A DNA stretch of 64,000 nucleotides from Diogma glabrata (Eukaryota > Arthropoda > Insecta > Diptera > Cylindrotomidae). Position 1 is the stretch's first letter. Each line of letters opens with the position of its first letter. Both the position numbers and the translations under genes were made by a program. Shown in pieces: positions 21,377-34,131 of this stretch. The notes beneath the pieces are model-generated. The model was given only the letters and a program-made list of their open reading frames with translations. It did no database searches and had not been told where the DNA came from. The stretch is taken from contig OY856186.1 in the NCBI GenBank assembly GCA_963693315.1, positions 374,961,328 through 375,025,327 of the forward strand, given 5' to 3'.

Positions 21377-22464
21377 GTTATTAGTCTTAATAGAATAAAA
21401 TAAGAAGCTGTTAATTTTATTCTGTTGCCCGATTGCAGCGTAATACAATATTAGTATTTTATTGGGTCTGTGTTGAATGATAAATTTTATTTTTCGAGCA
21501 AATGTTTACAAAATTGAAGGAAAATAAAATTCATTAAACACGAACAACACCAGCAATACAACGTTTTATCCCTCCGACAGAAAAACATGAAATAATTTAA
21601 ATTAAATTATTTTAAAATTCATTGATAAAACAAGTAAAACGAAAAAACAATGAATTTTATTTTATTTGTTGTACCATTTTCCAAACAATTAAATAAATTT
21701 AATTCAATTTCGATGCCTATTTAATTGTTTGGTAATTGTTTTTGAAAATGAAATAGCAAACAATGAAAGACATCAAAGTTCTCACTACTTATACTAATGA
21801 GAATTTAGAAACTAAAAAACACTCATAAAAAACTAATTTTTTTAAAATGGAAATTTAATTCAAATTAATCGTAGTAGCCTTTGCCTTTTTAAATATTCGA
21901 AAGGGAGACATACGCATTAGTTTGAATTCATTGTTTTTTATATAATCAGAGCGAAAATCTATTTTTGGATTTTAAATAAAATACAAATAAATTATTTAAA
22001 AAATACAATCAAAGAAATTTTATTATTTCCAATTTTTGAAATTTTCATTTTCGGAGTTCAATACAATCAAATAAATTGTTATATTGTGTTCCGTAGCATT
22101 CACTCAACCGAATAAAATTAACAGCTGTTTATTTTATTCTGTTAAGACTAATAACATTAAAAAAACCTAAATTCATAGTTGTCGAAAGGATTAAAACAAT
22201 TTATTTGATTGTATTGAGAACTCTGAAATAAATTTCTTTGATTGTATTTTATAAATAATTTTATTGTATTTTATAAAAAAAATCAACAAAAACATTTTCG
22301 CTCTGATTATATAAAAAAACAACCAATTTAAACTAATGCGCATGTTCTTCTCTCGAATACTGAAAAAGGCAAAGGCTACTACAATTACATTTAATTGAAT
22401 TTCCATTGTGAAAAAATTAGTATTTTTTATGATTGTTTTTTGGTTTCTCAATTGTCATTAGTAT
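21377..22464. repeat. Two interleaved inverted repeats
   Basis: Inverted pair A: 21377-21427 (GTTATTAGTCTTAATAGAAT...AGCTGTTAATTTTATTCTG) with 22105-22155. Inverted pair B: 21791-22078 with 22192-22464, about 280 bp per arm at moderate divergence, sharing CAAAGGCTACTAC, ATTTTCGCTCTGATTATAT and AATCAAATAAATTGTT (as complement). The order A-B-A'-B' means one pair starts inside the other, as when one TIR element inserts into another. Open frames inside are low-complexity by-products. Confidence 0.7.
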
Positions 22465-22912
22465 ATGTTTTTTTTATTCGTTGTTTTTTTTTATTTTTGT
22501 ATACACAGAGCTCTGACGACTCTTACTTCTCCTACATGCTTTATTTTTTTTTAAGAACCTAGCCCAATATACCAAACAGCAATAATATTATTGTTGTTAG
22601 TGTGGAAAGTAAAAGTATTTATTTGTGCAGGTTGTGTATAATGAAAGTAGATCGTTTTAGTTTAAGATAATTTTATGGAAAAACCCAAGTACATACTTTA
22701 ATATGAAAGTACACACTATAGCACACAGACGGTACTTTTTATATGCTCAACAACTTTATATAGAGATAACGTTCCATTAACCGTTTAAGCATATAACCCT
22801 GAAATAAATTAATCATACATCTTCATCGGAAAAAACTAAATTAACACGTTAAAAACATTGCATAACCGTTCAATGAGATTAATTTCAATAAATTAGACAT
22901 GCAATAAATAAA

Positions 22913-23250
22913 TTTTTTATTCGCCTACATATTAAAGTGTTACTTTATTACTGTGATTTGCGGCTTTAAAGTATCACTTTTCAACTATTTATTTTGTTGT
23001 CATAGCTACGTCCAAAAAAATAAAAATTCTATGAAAAATAAAAATTTTTATCAAAGCAACCCTCAAATTCAAAATTTCATTATCCAATTAAAATAGTTGT
23101 TATCATTTGTTGTCATTGGAAAAAATAATAAATATTTTGTCAAAGGTTACTTGTTCCACATATTTTTATTTTAAAATTTATGAAAATTTATAATTTTAAT
23201 TAAGAATAAACAACTTTTCTTAAAATATTTTGCTTGCGGCGAATAAAAAA
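22913..23250. mobile_element. Small TIR element (~340 bp)
   Basis: TTTTTTATTCGCC at 22913-22925 and its exact complement at 23238-23250 bracket A+T-rich DNA. Just inside the left end is a short hairpin (AAAGTGTTACTTTA with TAAAGTATCACTTT). An internal block (TTATTTTGTTGTCAT and TATCAAAGCA(A/G)CC) resembles the loop of the 48218-48930 element, suggesting related families. Confidence 0.5.
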
Positions 23251-23358
23251 TAGTATATGATGCACGGACGTAAGCTGTTTTGGACTTAATGTGGGTGACT
23301 TCAAACTCCACATCCGTCCAAAATCTTTAGCTTTACGTCCTAGCATCATAATGTACTA
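23251..23358. repeat. Imperfect palindrome next to TIR element
   Basis: TAGTATATGATGC, ACGGACGTAAGCT and TTTTGGAC pair in order with complements ending at 23358; the centre is ATGTGGGTGACTTCAAACTC. It is directly adjacent to 22913-23250. Structurally like the palindromes at 14322, 31124 and 48332. Confidence 0.6.
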
Positions 23359-23359
23359 T

Positions 23360-25250
23360 GAAAGATAACTAGGCTATAAAAAAAGTTATACTGAGGCAAA
23401 TAGGAAATATTGCAAACATATAAGTTAAATTAGAAAGTTAAAGAAAAGTACTTTAGAATTTGATTTTGGGTGGAATTTTTAGTGTTTTATACAATGAATA
23501 GTTTATGCAATTGACAATCGACAATTTTTCTTTAACATCACTCGAATGCTGATCGAAAACAACAAAACAAAACAAAATTCAAAACAATAATTAATAATAT
23601 ATTGTTTATTGTATGCTTATTATTTAATTACGCACTAGTGCGTAATAAAATCATTTAAGAAAACAAGACAAAAAAATATAATTCGGCTCACTTAAATATT
23701 TTCATTGATTAAAAATTACTGAGTCTCTGAAATACGTTGATAATATTAAAATTGATTACACACAAATAATTAAAATATCTTTAATTACAAACCAAAGCCA
23801 TTATGTTAATAGAAAATTTTAAGTGGAAGCACAAAACAATTCATTGGCAATACTCCAAATAAAAATGCAATTCTGCCAGATTGGTATGTGGTATATGAGT
23901 TGAGTATATACCGCTATAAAGATATATGATTATTTTTTCCAATTTATTTCTAGTAGTTTAGAGATTACATAATAGATTCATTTAAATGAAATTACAAGTA
24001 ATAAAAACAATAATATTTTTATAGTTGTGCAAAATTAGAGATACCTATATAGCATTTTTCAACCGTATAAACCAACCCACTGTACTCTCTAATTGTGAGT
24101 AAACAAAATTATGTCATACATTTATGAAAAACTGACAGGGTGAATTATTAAAACCTTTTGAAGAAGAGATAGAACATCAAATACATCAAGTAATAAGAAT
24201 GCAACATTAATTTTATCTCACAACAGACTCAATACAGAGTAAGTAGTTTACCGCTGCTTGCAAATTGTTCAAAACAACCACAAAAACTGCAAAAAAGACA
24301 AAAATAATGTGGTGACGGAAAATAGCAAATAAAACATGAATATAAATACAGTATCAAAGTGAAAGCCAAGGAAAATTATAGCAAAAATTTGGTACGAGAA
24401 CGAGATAACTTGAATGTATATGTCTACATGCGCATTATTCAGAAGTCTTGTTATTTTTTTACTATATATTTTATAGTTTCGTGTTTACAATGTCGAGGAA
24501 AGATATTGAACATGTTTATGGAAAATAATGCTTTGCTTTCTTGTTCATATAGTTTGACCCATTAAAAGTTTTTCTTAATTATTATTAATTAATAACTTAA
24601 GTTTATCGCATGTCAAATTTGTCACTTTAATAGTTGCGTAAAAAATTACACGAATTATTTTTCGAATGTGACTTCACAGTTCACAGTATGGTACATGAAT
24701 TTATTTTTCAAAAAAAATTAAATTATTTGAATTTATTTTTCGTGGGAAACAGGGAAAATAAATTGAAAACCTAAACTCATAGCAATTTATCGTTTTGCAT
24801 CAAACTTCAACAATAAAGCAAATATACTTAAAAGATAAAATTCTTGATATGTATTCGTATAAAAATGCTAATGCTATTCAAGTCTAATATGTTTTTTTTA
24901 TTCTTCTTAAAAATAAAGAAAGACTGACTTAATGGTTTTTAAGGCAATAGTCAAATGAAATAAACAAAGAAAAATAAAAGACAATTGAAATAAAATCATT
25001 TTTTTGTCAAACTTACTTTTATTTTTTTCTCAAAAATTATACTTGAGTGATCGCTTTAATCAAATTTAAATATTAAAGTGGTTTCATTTAAATTAGAAAG
25101 TATGATTAATTAGATTTACTAAATGTAACGTTGTAGTAGAAAATCTTGATGAAATTTGTTTTTAGAATATTTAGATTTATGAGACGTCTAGTTTTGTTAG
25201 ATAGTAAAATTTAACTTTTTCTTTAAATTAAAAAAGTAATAGTATTTTGC
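23360..25250. other. A+T-rich stretch, no gene seen
   Basis: No convincing open frame, array or TIR was found. Short homopolymers and simple A/T runs only. Confidence 0.55.
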
Positions 25251-25254
25251 AGAG

Positions 25255-25860
25255 GAAGGAAACCGGTTCGTTCAAACCAAACCAAAACCACTGAAACAAC
25301 GAAATTTTGCCGAAACAAAACCAAAACCAAACCAAACCATTTTCAAAATGATCTGATTGAACCAAACCAAACCCAAACCAGTTTTTTAAATAATAGTTGA
25401 ACCGAACCATTAACCAACAATTTTCGGTTTGGTTCACGGTTCGGTTTTATAGTAAAAACTTTGTTCTATTACGTACATAAAATGAAAAAATCTTCTCATT
25501 TCTTTTTGAAACTAAAACATTTTGAAACTACACCAAGTGAGTCTGTAGAATCGAGGTTTATCGATGGTCGGAACAGAATTAGAATGCATTGCCTACGTGT
25601 TATAAGACAAGTGTGCCCACCACGGTCTTTTTAATGCGACTTATTAATAGAATAAAGCTGTTTTTATTTGAATATCGAGAATCACTTAAGAATAAAAATG
25701 TAATTCTAAATTCTGAATCTGAACCAAAACAAAACCAAACCCAAAAAATTATACAATCTTTAAACCAAAACCAAGTTTTGAAATATCAAGAAACCGAAAC
25801 CAAACCAAATAAAAAATAATAAAAATTTGTTATTAAACCGAACCAACTGAAACAAATGTT
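25255..25860. repeat. AACCAAACC-rich element
   Basis: Two blocks of imperfect ACCAAA repeats, 25265-25445 and 25715-25860, flank about 270 bp of ordinary sequence. Variants AACCGAACC and GGTTCGGTT occur on both sides, so parts can pair. The open frames at 25228-25437 and 25589-25819 arise from the repeat. It resembles a small element with degenerate subterminal repeats, but no clear TIR or target duplication is visible. Confidence 0.55.
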
Positions 25861-26333
25861 TGGCTTCCATCTTCGATATTTTGCAAAAATGTGTAAGGAT
25901 ATAATACATACACAACAACCATGCAAAAATTAACAATTACAAAGGTCTATTAAATCCAGTGCGGTAGAAAATTACAAAAAAAATCATATGACACTCCATC
26001 AAGGTCAAAAACAATTTTTTTTTTTCAAAATTTCTACACTAATTCACCTTTAAAAAACATTTTTTTAAAATGAGCTATAATTTTCTTTCAATCTTTACAA
26101 CATTTCTAATAACCGTGAATTTCAACCATTTTGTCTCATGATGTTCGGCGGAGAGACAAGAGAGTTACGGAGTTTACGGAGAGTTTAAAATTATATTTTA
26201 TTTAGCCACTCTTATCACTCTTAATATTATTTACGAATTAAAATATTTATATTATTAATATTGTTCTTACTCGTAAGAATGAATTTTTCTGATTTCACTC
26301 CTTTGGAGTCGATTTTAATTTTATTTTTTTTTA

Positions 26334-26485
26334 ATTCTATTGTAAGAAAAAGAGAATTAGCAGAGTAAGGAAAAATTCGATTCGCGAATCTTAGGGGTGA
26401 ATCTTTTTGATTCCATTGTAAGAAAAAGAGAATTAAGAGAGTAAGGAAAAATTCGATTCGCGAATCTTAGGTGCGAATCTTTAAA
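26334..26485. repeat. 76-bp tandem duplication
   Basis: Units start at 26334 and 26410 (ATTC(T/C)ATTGTAAGAAAAA, then AGAGAATTA, and a self-complementary ATTCGATTCGCGAATCTTAG block). They differ at only a few positions, so the duplication is recent. The inner ATTCGCGAAT is a perfect palindrome. Confidence 0.85.
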
Positions 26486-26489
26486 CGAG

Positions 26490-27570
26490 AATTAAAAACA
26501 TTCAATTCGTTTGAGGGAACAAATGAGACAATATTGATACTTGAGTGTTTGTGAACGAGATAAGAATGAAATAGAATTTATTTTTCAAGAACGAATGTGA
26601 GTTAAAAGAATTCATTCGTTTGATTTTTCTTCGTGTACTGTTTATGTTGTTAATTTTTCTGTGTAATTTAGTTACGTTATTTTCAATTTATGCCAATTTA
26701 ATAAAGAATAATAGGTCGATTAAAATTTTTTGCCATAGTAAAATAAAAAAAATGACGTATAAAAAATAATAGTAATTAATTTTACTTTTTTTGATTTAAG
26801 GCTTTTCTTTAAATCTTAATTTTTTTTGGAATTTTTATTTTTGAATTTTTTTTATTTGTTTTTAAAAATTTTTTATATTAATTTAATTTTAATTTTTTTC
26901 TTATGATTTGCTTTTTTTCAATTTTTTTGTATTTATAGTTTTGACTTCTTTTATATTTATTAGTAAAAAAAATATACTAATTTTGTTAACGAAACTGCAT
27001 TTGTTTTTTTATTGTTTTAATAATAAATTCTACTATCAACTTTGTTGTTTCACATCTCCCGGGCGTCCTGTGACGGCCTACTTGTTTTCTCATTATTTTA
27101 GTTATAATAGTAATTTCATTACATAAAAACAAGTCATATTTTTGTTAGTCTGCTTTACAATAGAGTAACGGAATATTATTTGACGTATCTTCTGTGATTA
27201 CTGTTTTAGGGATGTTGTTTTTTTCTGTATAACAATTAACAGGTATAATATTATAAATGTTATTTTGAGAAAATCCATATGATCTTTTAAACTCCTACTA
27301 ATTTTGTTCTTTGCGAAGACGATTCAAAAATTCCGAACACTGGTCTGTCTACACACGGTACATTTCAAAAGTATACACTATTAAACAAGAACGTTTTTTT
27401 TATGGTAAGCAAAAGATATTTAGGTATGGCTTAGAAATTCTGTATTTATAAACCAAACAAATTTCAAATATATTAATAAAATTATAATTAATCATCCGTA
27501 AAATAAATAACCGGAAAAATAAAATTACAAAAACAAAATTATTAAAAAAAATTTAAAAAAATAAAAACAA
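26490..27570. other. A+T-rich stretch, no gene seen
   Basis: Long T-rich runs and a Phe/Leu-rich open frame at 26908-27126 that I take as chance. Nothing else supported. Confidence 0.5.
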
Positions 27571-27582
27571 AATTAGTTTTTA

Positions 27583-27720
27583 GGGTTCCGTACTTTGAGA
27601 AAGTAACCCTATTGGTTAGACTTCGGTGTCCGTCCGAATTTCTACATAATCGATTTACTCACAATTCACAAACTATAAGTGCTATCAGCTTGAAATTTTC
27701 AACAGTCATTAAATTTGTTT
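27583..27720 (+). repeat. LINE/SINE tail-like repeat
   Basis: AGGGTTCCGTACTTTGAGAA followed by AGTAACCCTATTGGTTAGAC, then AACTATAAGTGCTATCAGCT and TGAAATTT; related to 2977-3110. GGTTCCGTAC with a nearby AACCCTA complement is common in 3' ends of arthropod retroelements. Confidence 0.5.
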
Positions 27721-27854
27721 TCTGACGACTGCTGATAAAAAATTCAAAATATTTGTTTTTATCTATATTTTATAGACATAGATAAAGATAATAAAACAAA
27801 AGTTTTTTTTAACGGAATCGAATTTAGAAGAATCGAAATAGATGGAAATATTTA

Positions 27855-27905
27855 AAAAAAAAATTTTAATCAATTTTCGACTGTTTAGTTTTTAAGGAGC
27901 CAGAA
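27855..27905 (-). repeat. Direct repeat D, third partial copy
   Basis: On the minus strand reads TAAAAACTAAACAGTCGAAA then ATTGATT and an A/T run, matching 10579-10635 and 11278-11332 over about 35 bp. Confidence 0.55.
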
Positions 27906-27924
27906 ACGAGTTTTTTTTCTGACT

Positions 27925-28251
27925 TACTGGGTGTAAACTTGACCTACGTCACCAGAAACAAAACAGGTCATAGGTGTGACTTTCATTTCGGAATCAATAT
28001 GTCACATGGTACATGAGTGGAAGGTATCAGGCAAACACACGTTTTTAAACCACTGCTACCTTAAATTTTCATTAGTTATTCAACCGACCAACAAACAATT
28101 TTTTAGAACCTGCAGAGAAACGGATTGGCCACACTTTATGGACCTTTTTGTAAAAGCTTTATCTCAAACACTTAGAAAAACCACAAAGAACAATCTAATT
28201 CAACAGATTGAAACGGACTATAAGGACTATGACAAATCAAACCGACACTGA
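27925..28251 (+). pseudogene. LINE endonuclease remnant (R1-like)
   Basis: Two frames together give the end of an apurinic-type endonuclease domain. LTYVTRNKTG near 27936 shifts into VIGVTFISESICHMVHEWKV, then GKHTFLNHCYLKFSL where the family has SDHRYI, then RETDWPHFMDLF. In R1-like elements the pattern is DVTF.SE, W.V, SDHRYI.F and TDW..F. The SDH catalytic pair reads LNH here, so the active site is lost. There is no RT downstream, so this is an isolated fragment ending near 28251. Confidence 0.75.
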
Positions 28252-28259
28252 AAAAAAAA

Positions 28260-31120
28260 ATTAAAGAGATGACAATCTCATCTCAAAGTTGACAGTTTAT
28301 TATTTAAAGAAAGAAAAAATATTGGCAAACAACTTCACCGTGATTGGGACCACTACACGGTAACATTTTCTTGACAACAGAATGAGGTTTACTTTAAATA
28401 TAAAGTATTACATCCAATATAACAATAGTTGAATAAAGTTAATAACTATTTCCATGAAAAAATTTTCGTTGGCTTTATATCGTGAATATTTCATTTTAAA
28501 ATTGAAGTATTTGAAGTTACTTGAACTATATTTTATTTCCACATAAAATTACGTGTGATTGTCTCTATTACATCGTTCTATACCTGTATACTGTATAGTT
28601 GTTGAAACTATTTCGTAGTTCTATTAACCAAATCTATGCCCCACCATGCGGGTTGAGACAACTGTATTTCGATTAGAAATAGAACATGCTTTTGTCAGTG
28701 TAGTAACAATCTTGATTCGCTATAACTATAGATTCACTAGTGAAAACCCCAAGAAAAGATTTTATACAGTAATATACGCAAGAGAACAAGAATCAAGCTT
28801 TTAAAACAATGGAATCAGAATCTATAAGATAGAATTACGATGAGAAATGCACGAAAGCTTCCAGCAAATGCGAGCCAAATCCAGCAAATGCGAGCCGCGT
28901 CAGCATATAGACATTTTAACTGTCCAAAGGATCTAGTGACGATTTACCAGAAAAATTAGAATTTAAAAATAACAATAATGTAAAGAAATAATTTCAGCCC
29001 ACTGTTTTTATTCTAAGAATCAAACAAAAGTAGAACGCTCATTCCTACTTTAAATATTATTTTTGCGTTTTACATATCAAATATGCGGAACAGCAATATT
29101 TGTTTTTTATTTCCTCGAAATCATTCGTAAATAAATCTTTCATTCAACACAACCCATAACAACGCAAAAACTTTTCACGTTCTGACCAATAAATAAATTA
29201 TTAGAATCAAAATTTAATCAATACACTTTGGCGTCGAACGTTTATGCAGTTAAAAATGACGTAAGTAAAGAACAAAAACGAACATGATGAAATTTTTATA
29301 TGAAACTTATGATGTCATTAGTATGGCTTTGAAACTACGTATTCATAAAGAAAATTTTTTGAGAAACTTTTTTATATAGAAAATAGAGTGTCAAACACAT
29401 TAATTTATTCAAAACACATTTTTCACATTTCTTTTGAAGCAAACGAAAGAAACTAAAACAAAAATTAAAGTTATTATAAACACAACTAAGAGCTTACATT
29501 ATTAATAAACGTTAAAAGTAGCTTGAATGCTTTTTGTAGAAGATGTGTGTGAAAAAATTAATTTTCCAAAAGAAATCAATGTAGGATAATCTTGTACATA
29601 CGATACGATTGCATCTCGCGTAAGAAATGCTATTTTATCTATTTTTCCATTAGCGAGAAAAAAGCCACTTTCACATGCGGTTAAACATGGAAAAGATCAA
29701 CACTATCGTAGAAAAAAATCAAATTCAGATGATTTCTATTCAACCCAACTCGATGGGCTTTAATGCGCTTTAAATATTGAATACGAAATTGAACAAAATG
29801 CATATTTTTTCGAATTAAATCCAATAAAAAATCAAGAAAATCGACATTCCTTACTAATAATAAAATATGTAAACCCGGCAGATAAGCAAACAAGTGTCCT
29901 TAAATTAATTATTTACTTGCGAGTCGCGTTAATAAATTTTCAACAACTTGACATTTGTAGATATTACAATATTAAATGCCTCATGTATTCATGTTTTCTT
30001 AATGCTTATTGCTTATCATAAAACTTGTGTTTATTTTAGTCCCAAATAAATTAGTCTATAATCGATCATAATCGACATTCTCATGTAATATATCATCAAA
30101 TTAATCTTAACCAAATTATCAAATTAATTTTATACATATTCAAAATTGTTTAATATAAATTACACGCAAAGCTTTTATTTTGTATTTTTTTCCTGACCTA
30201 TATTTTATTTTAACTTCCTATTTTCCCGAAATATTTATTACATTTATGTCATATTCATGAACATAATATATACATACATCCATAGAAAAATACAATTCAT
30301 TTAAATAATTTTATTGTACATATTGTTGTTTATACTGTACTAGAAATGAAATAAAAATACATGTATGTATGTACTGAATTTATCCAAATAACCTGAAATT
30401 CAAAGCTCCCAAATAAAGTTTTCCTATTTTTGATAATAAATAGTAATATTTGTTAGAAGACCAAAAAGCATCGGTTTTTCGGACGCGGCTGAATTTGCTT
30501 ATAATAGAGCAAATAAACAAGGACGAAAAAGCCACTTTTTGGTATAGGAATACACTCTATTTTTTGTATACGATTTCCATCTTTTTTATTCAATAATTAT
30601 CATTTTAAATACACATATTTTACAAATTTTTGGCTACGTAATAAATTTAATTTGGGTATTTATTTGTACAAGTATTCCCTCAGCATCGAAAATTCGGCCA
30701 ATGTAAATAGAAATTTTAAAAGAAAAACTCGAAACAGAATAACTACAACCAACAAAATAATCGACAAAATCCACCAAAAACACACCATCACATTTTCCCT
30801 TTTTTTCTCACAAAAATCATCCCAATACCAAAAAAAAGTGTTTCGGGATATCTACTGCTCAAGACCTTCCCTGTCCAACGGCAAACATATGGGGCATTGC
30901 ACGTAAACCGGATCAAACAAACAATTTTTTTTCTCCAAAAGTTGGGAATTGAAAGCATTCCATCAGAAAACAATTTTTGAATTTGTAGGCCAACCCCCGC
31001 CCTTTCTATCAAAGACAAGCCACAAATTTGAAATCTTTTTTTTGGACAAAATACAATTTTTTCGCGTAGGAGATACATATCACTTTCTATGATAATCAAT
31101 ATATAATACTAGTTTAATCA
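28260..31120. other. No gene seen; small tandem duplication inside
   Basis: A+T-rich, without a supported gene. At 28861-28896 CCAGCAAATGCGAGCC occurs twice with a 20-bp period. The minus-strand open frames near 29681-29893 and 30788-31099 lack recognisable motifs and I do not call them. Confidence 0.5.
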
Positions 31121-31123
31121 ATG

Positions 31124-31224
31124 AGTGAATAATGAAGTAGTTTATTCTCAAGCAAAAGTTTAAAATTCGAGAGAGGCACGAGAGAGAATTTTAATTTGCG
31201 AAAGAATAAAATTCATTATTCACT
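31124..31224. repeat. 101-bp imperfect palindrome
   Basis: AGTGAATAATGAA at 31124 pairs with TTCATTATTCACT ending at 31224. Inner blocks TTTATTCT and GTTTAAAATTC/GAATTTTAATTTGC pair around a GAGAGAGGCACGAGAGA centre. Same layout as 14322-14422 and 48332-48431. Confidence 0.7.
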
Positions 31225-32590
31225 AATCGATTACAATATTTTATTCTCTGACAAAGAATTGTGTATTATAAAAAATAAACACATTTTCTTCAATTAAAAC
31301 AATAAATCTTTATAGTTTTAATTGATAAATCAAATTTCTTAATAAAAAAAACCCTGATGATAAAAAACGCCCTTCTCATACAATCAACCAAGTTCAACTA
31401 AACGAAATAAGAGAATATAAATTAAAATTTGATTTTTGAACAAAACTTATCAAAGCAATTGTGATTATAATTTGAAAATAATTTTAATGAAATCAAAACA
31501 ATTTGACCAATTGGAATCATACCCATTGAATAATGATAATTTTTTTATAGGAAAATTTTCATGAGACAATGAGTTAAGTTCATTAGGCTATAGGTTAGCC
31601 GTTAGAAAACAATACAATAATACATACTATTATTATCGAAAAAACATACAAATAAAGCTGATATAATTAAATGGAAGAGAATAAACGATATTTATTAGAA
31701 GTTATTAAATTAAAAATCGACAAAATAACATTAAAAATTCATACTCTATTTTTTCATGGTTGCTTTGTTTTAAAAACTTTGTAATATTTGTTATGCTCGC
31801 AATTTGGTACTGTCCAGCATGTGGTGTTTGTAGATTCTAATTCAGAACAATATTTTTCTGTGTAGGATGTATTAACTGGAATCTAAGGCTTGACAGTTCA
31901 GACAATTAAACCGATTGCATTAACAGCAAAGATTAGGTTCTAGTTAATTCATCCTACAATTTCCATCCTTGATCTACCAACCTACATGTTGTGCATTGTC
32001 ATAGTTTTCCCATCCGACAGATCGCCATACAAGTAGCTTTTGCATCGCCATCAGCTATACAAAAACATTACATAACAAAGTAAAGAAACAGATTGCATTC
32101 AACAACCTTTGTTTCGTTTAGATTTAGAAAAAAATATTACTATTTTAGGATGGCATTTTTGCCAAATCATTCAGTTCGATTTTGATTTTAAATCAATAAT
32201 TAATAAAAAAATTGTTCCGCTCAGTGAACTGTGCTTATTTGTTTATTAATACAATACCAGTTTATTAATTTACATAAAAATTAAAACAAAACAAAGGTTA
32301 CCTAATTATGTATATTATTGTGTTTTCGGATTTTTATTAAATATTTTAGTAATCAAATTTACGGAATAAAAATATTTAAAACTTTAATTTAATTTGCAAG
32401 TGTTTTTATTTTTATCAAGCTTAATCCACATGGAAACGATTTTAAATTGAAATAAATAAATTGGACTAAATTACGTCATTACGGTTTTTGTGAAGTGTAG
32501 ATAAATATTGTGGACTTGAAGAAATTAATTGAAAACAGAAAACATCAAATTTTTTATGACAGTTCACGAAACTATTTGTTTTTTGTTCTT
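31225..32590. other. A+T-rich stretch upstream of IMMP1L exon
   Basis: No open frame or repeat recognised. It may include intron or promoter of the gene fragment at 32601, but I see no defined site. Confidence 0.45.
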
Positions 32591-32600
32591 ATATTTTTAA

Positions 32601-32933
32601 CTCCAATGTTTAATTTCTTTATCAAAAGCTGGAAGAATTTTTGGACATGCAATTAAATATGCTTGCATAGCACATTGTACATTTGAATACGTTGGTGATG
32701 TAGTTATTTGTTCAGGACCATCAATGGAACCAAAATTATATTCAGATAATATACTACTAACTGAACGATTTTCTGTTCGATTTAATTGTATAGAACGTGG
32801 TGTTATAATAATAGCAAAATTACCAACAAATCCAATAGTGCATATATGCAAAAGAGTTGTCGGTTTTCCGGGTGATAAAATTATAGTTCGAACATCATTT
32901 AAATTTAATCCATTTTCAAATAGTCAAACATAA
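32601..32933 (+). CDS. IMMP1L: IMMP1L-like inner membrane protease exon (partial)
   Basis: Encodes the front two thirds of mitochondrial inner membrane protease subunit 1, a signal-peptidase-family Ser/Lys protease that removes sorting peptides on the intermembrane-space side of the inner membrane. Visible are IKYACIAHCTFEYVGD (membrane/N-terminal region), the box-B CSGPSMEP with nucleophile Ser, SDNILLTERFS, and ICKRVVGFPGDK with the catalytic Lys. The later conserved block (GDN..NS.DSR..G) is missing. The frame ends in TAA at 32931, and a shifted frame (about 32940-33052) runs on with an Asn/Glu/Asp-rich stretch that could be part of the variable insert seen in insects. There is no in-frame starting Met; AAAAG before CTGG at 32629 could be a splice acceptor. 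It is therefore a real exon of a split gene, or a truncated pseudogene. Homology is confident; integrity is not. Confidence 0.8.
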   Translation, partial: LQCLISLSKAGRIFGHAIKYACIAHCTFEYVGDVVICSGPSMEPKLYSDNILLTERFSVRFNCIERGVIIIAKLPTNPIVHICKRVVGFPGDKIIVRTSFKFNPFSNSQT

Positions 32934-32939
32934 TTCAAA

Positions 32940-33585
32940 AAATGAATACAATTATGAAAATGATGAAAACAATTTCGACGAATCCAATGATCTAGACAAT
33001 TTTGGGAAACATAAAATAAAAAAATTGGGGAATTCAACAAGTATACTATAATAAGCTAAGTTTTTGTTTATTTTACTATTACTAAATTCTTTGAATCTTT
33101 TTTTGTAATTATATATATTTAGACCACAAGGTCTGCTAAATTAGAGTTTTATATTAGAGATCCTTCCTTGGTGAAGTCCGCGCATATCCGTACAATCATA
33201 TATCATTCTAAAATTAAATAATCCCTTGGATATATAGATACCTTAGGTATCTAATATTATTTCTATAATAAAGCCCAATGGCTTTATATTCTATGAAAAT
33301 ACCATAGCAACTACAATTTGTTTTTTTTTTATTTTGTTTAAAATATGCACTTTCGCAATATGCGAAAGAAATATAAGATATATAGAATTACTTTCTTTAT
33401 TTCATTCTAAGCTTTAGTTACAAAATATTTCAAAAGTGACGGATTTTTTTTTTTTTTTTTCAAATAACCTATTTTTTGAGAAACACATACATATTTGTAA
33501 TAGATTTTGGATTTCTACAAAAAAATTTTAAATAAATTAATAGTAAAAAATATAAAATATTTATGGTATATGGGGAATCGCACTC
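32940..33585. other. Downstream of IMMP1L exon; no complete gene
   Basis: Starts with the acidic/Asn-rich shifted frame noted for the IMMP1L-like exon. The rest is A+T-rich with short local complementary blocks (for example CCTTAGGTATCTAA near 33240). No further exon was recognised. Confidence 0.4.
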
Positions 33586-34131
33586 TACGAAAATATTACA
33601 TAACGAAAACATCACATCACAAATGATACGCGAAAAAATATAAAATCCTAAAATCACATGCGAAAAAAATATTGTATATGTCCAAAATGTATATAAATAT
33701 AATGCCGTATATAAAATATATACGTCATAATATAGTTAAGGAGTTCTGAGCTAACTATCTTCCTTATTGTGACGATTAGAGAGTACGATAGAATGCAAAA
33801 TAGAACACCGCTCGAGAAAATACTCTTTAGAGAAAATAGTTCCACTAAAAGAATATAAAAACACCTAAATCAACAAAAGAAAATATAACTCAACCAAAGC
33901 AAACACGTAATGGGAAGTTTTTGTTTATCCTATAAGAGAGTAAACGCATTCTATTAAAGAAGGAAATAGAGAATTTTAATGAACAAATTGAAAAGAATAG
34001 ATGTCACAGGTCACATCTATGTGTCAATATTTGAAGATCGTCTTATTATATTTTTGTTGATAAAGAAAAAAAAAAGGTTTTACTCTAGAATATTTCTTCT
34101 ACCCTTATTTCTTCTACCTAGTATATATAAC

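Noticed and set aside
25228..25819. Open frames rich in Asn/Gln/Phe/Trp in the ACCAAA repeats
   Set aside because: Pure translation of a low-complexity repeat in both directions.
30788..31099. Minus-strand 103-codon frame
   Set aside because: No recognisable motif and no supporting context; overlaps another chance frame on the plus strand.
32597..32851. Minus-strand frame opposite the IMMP1L exon
   Set aside because: Antisense shadow of a conserved coding exon; the plus strand has the clear homology.
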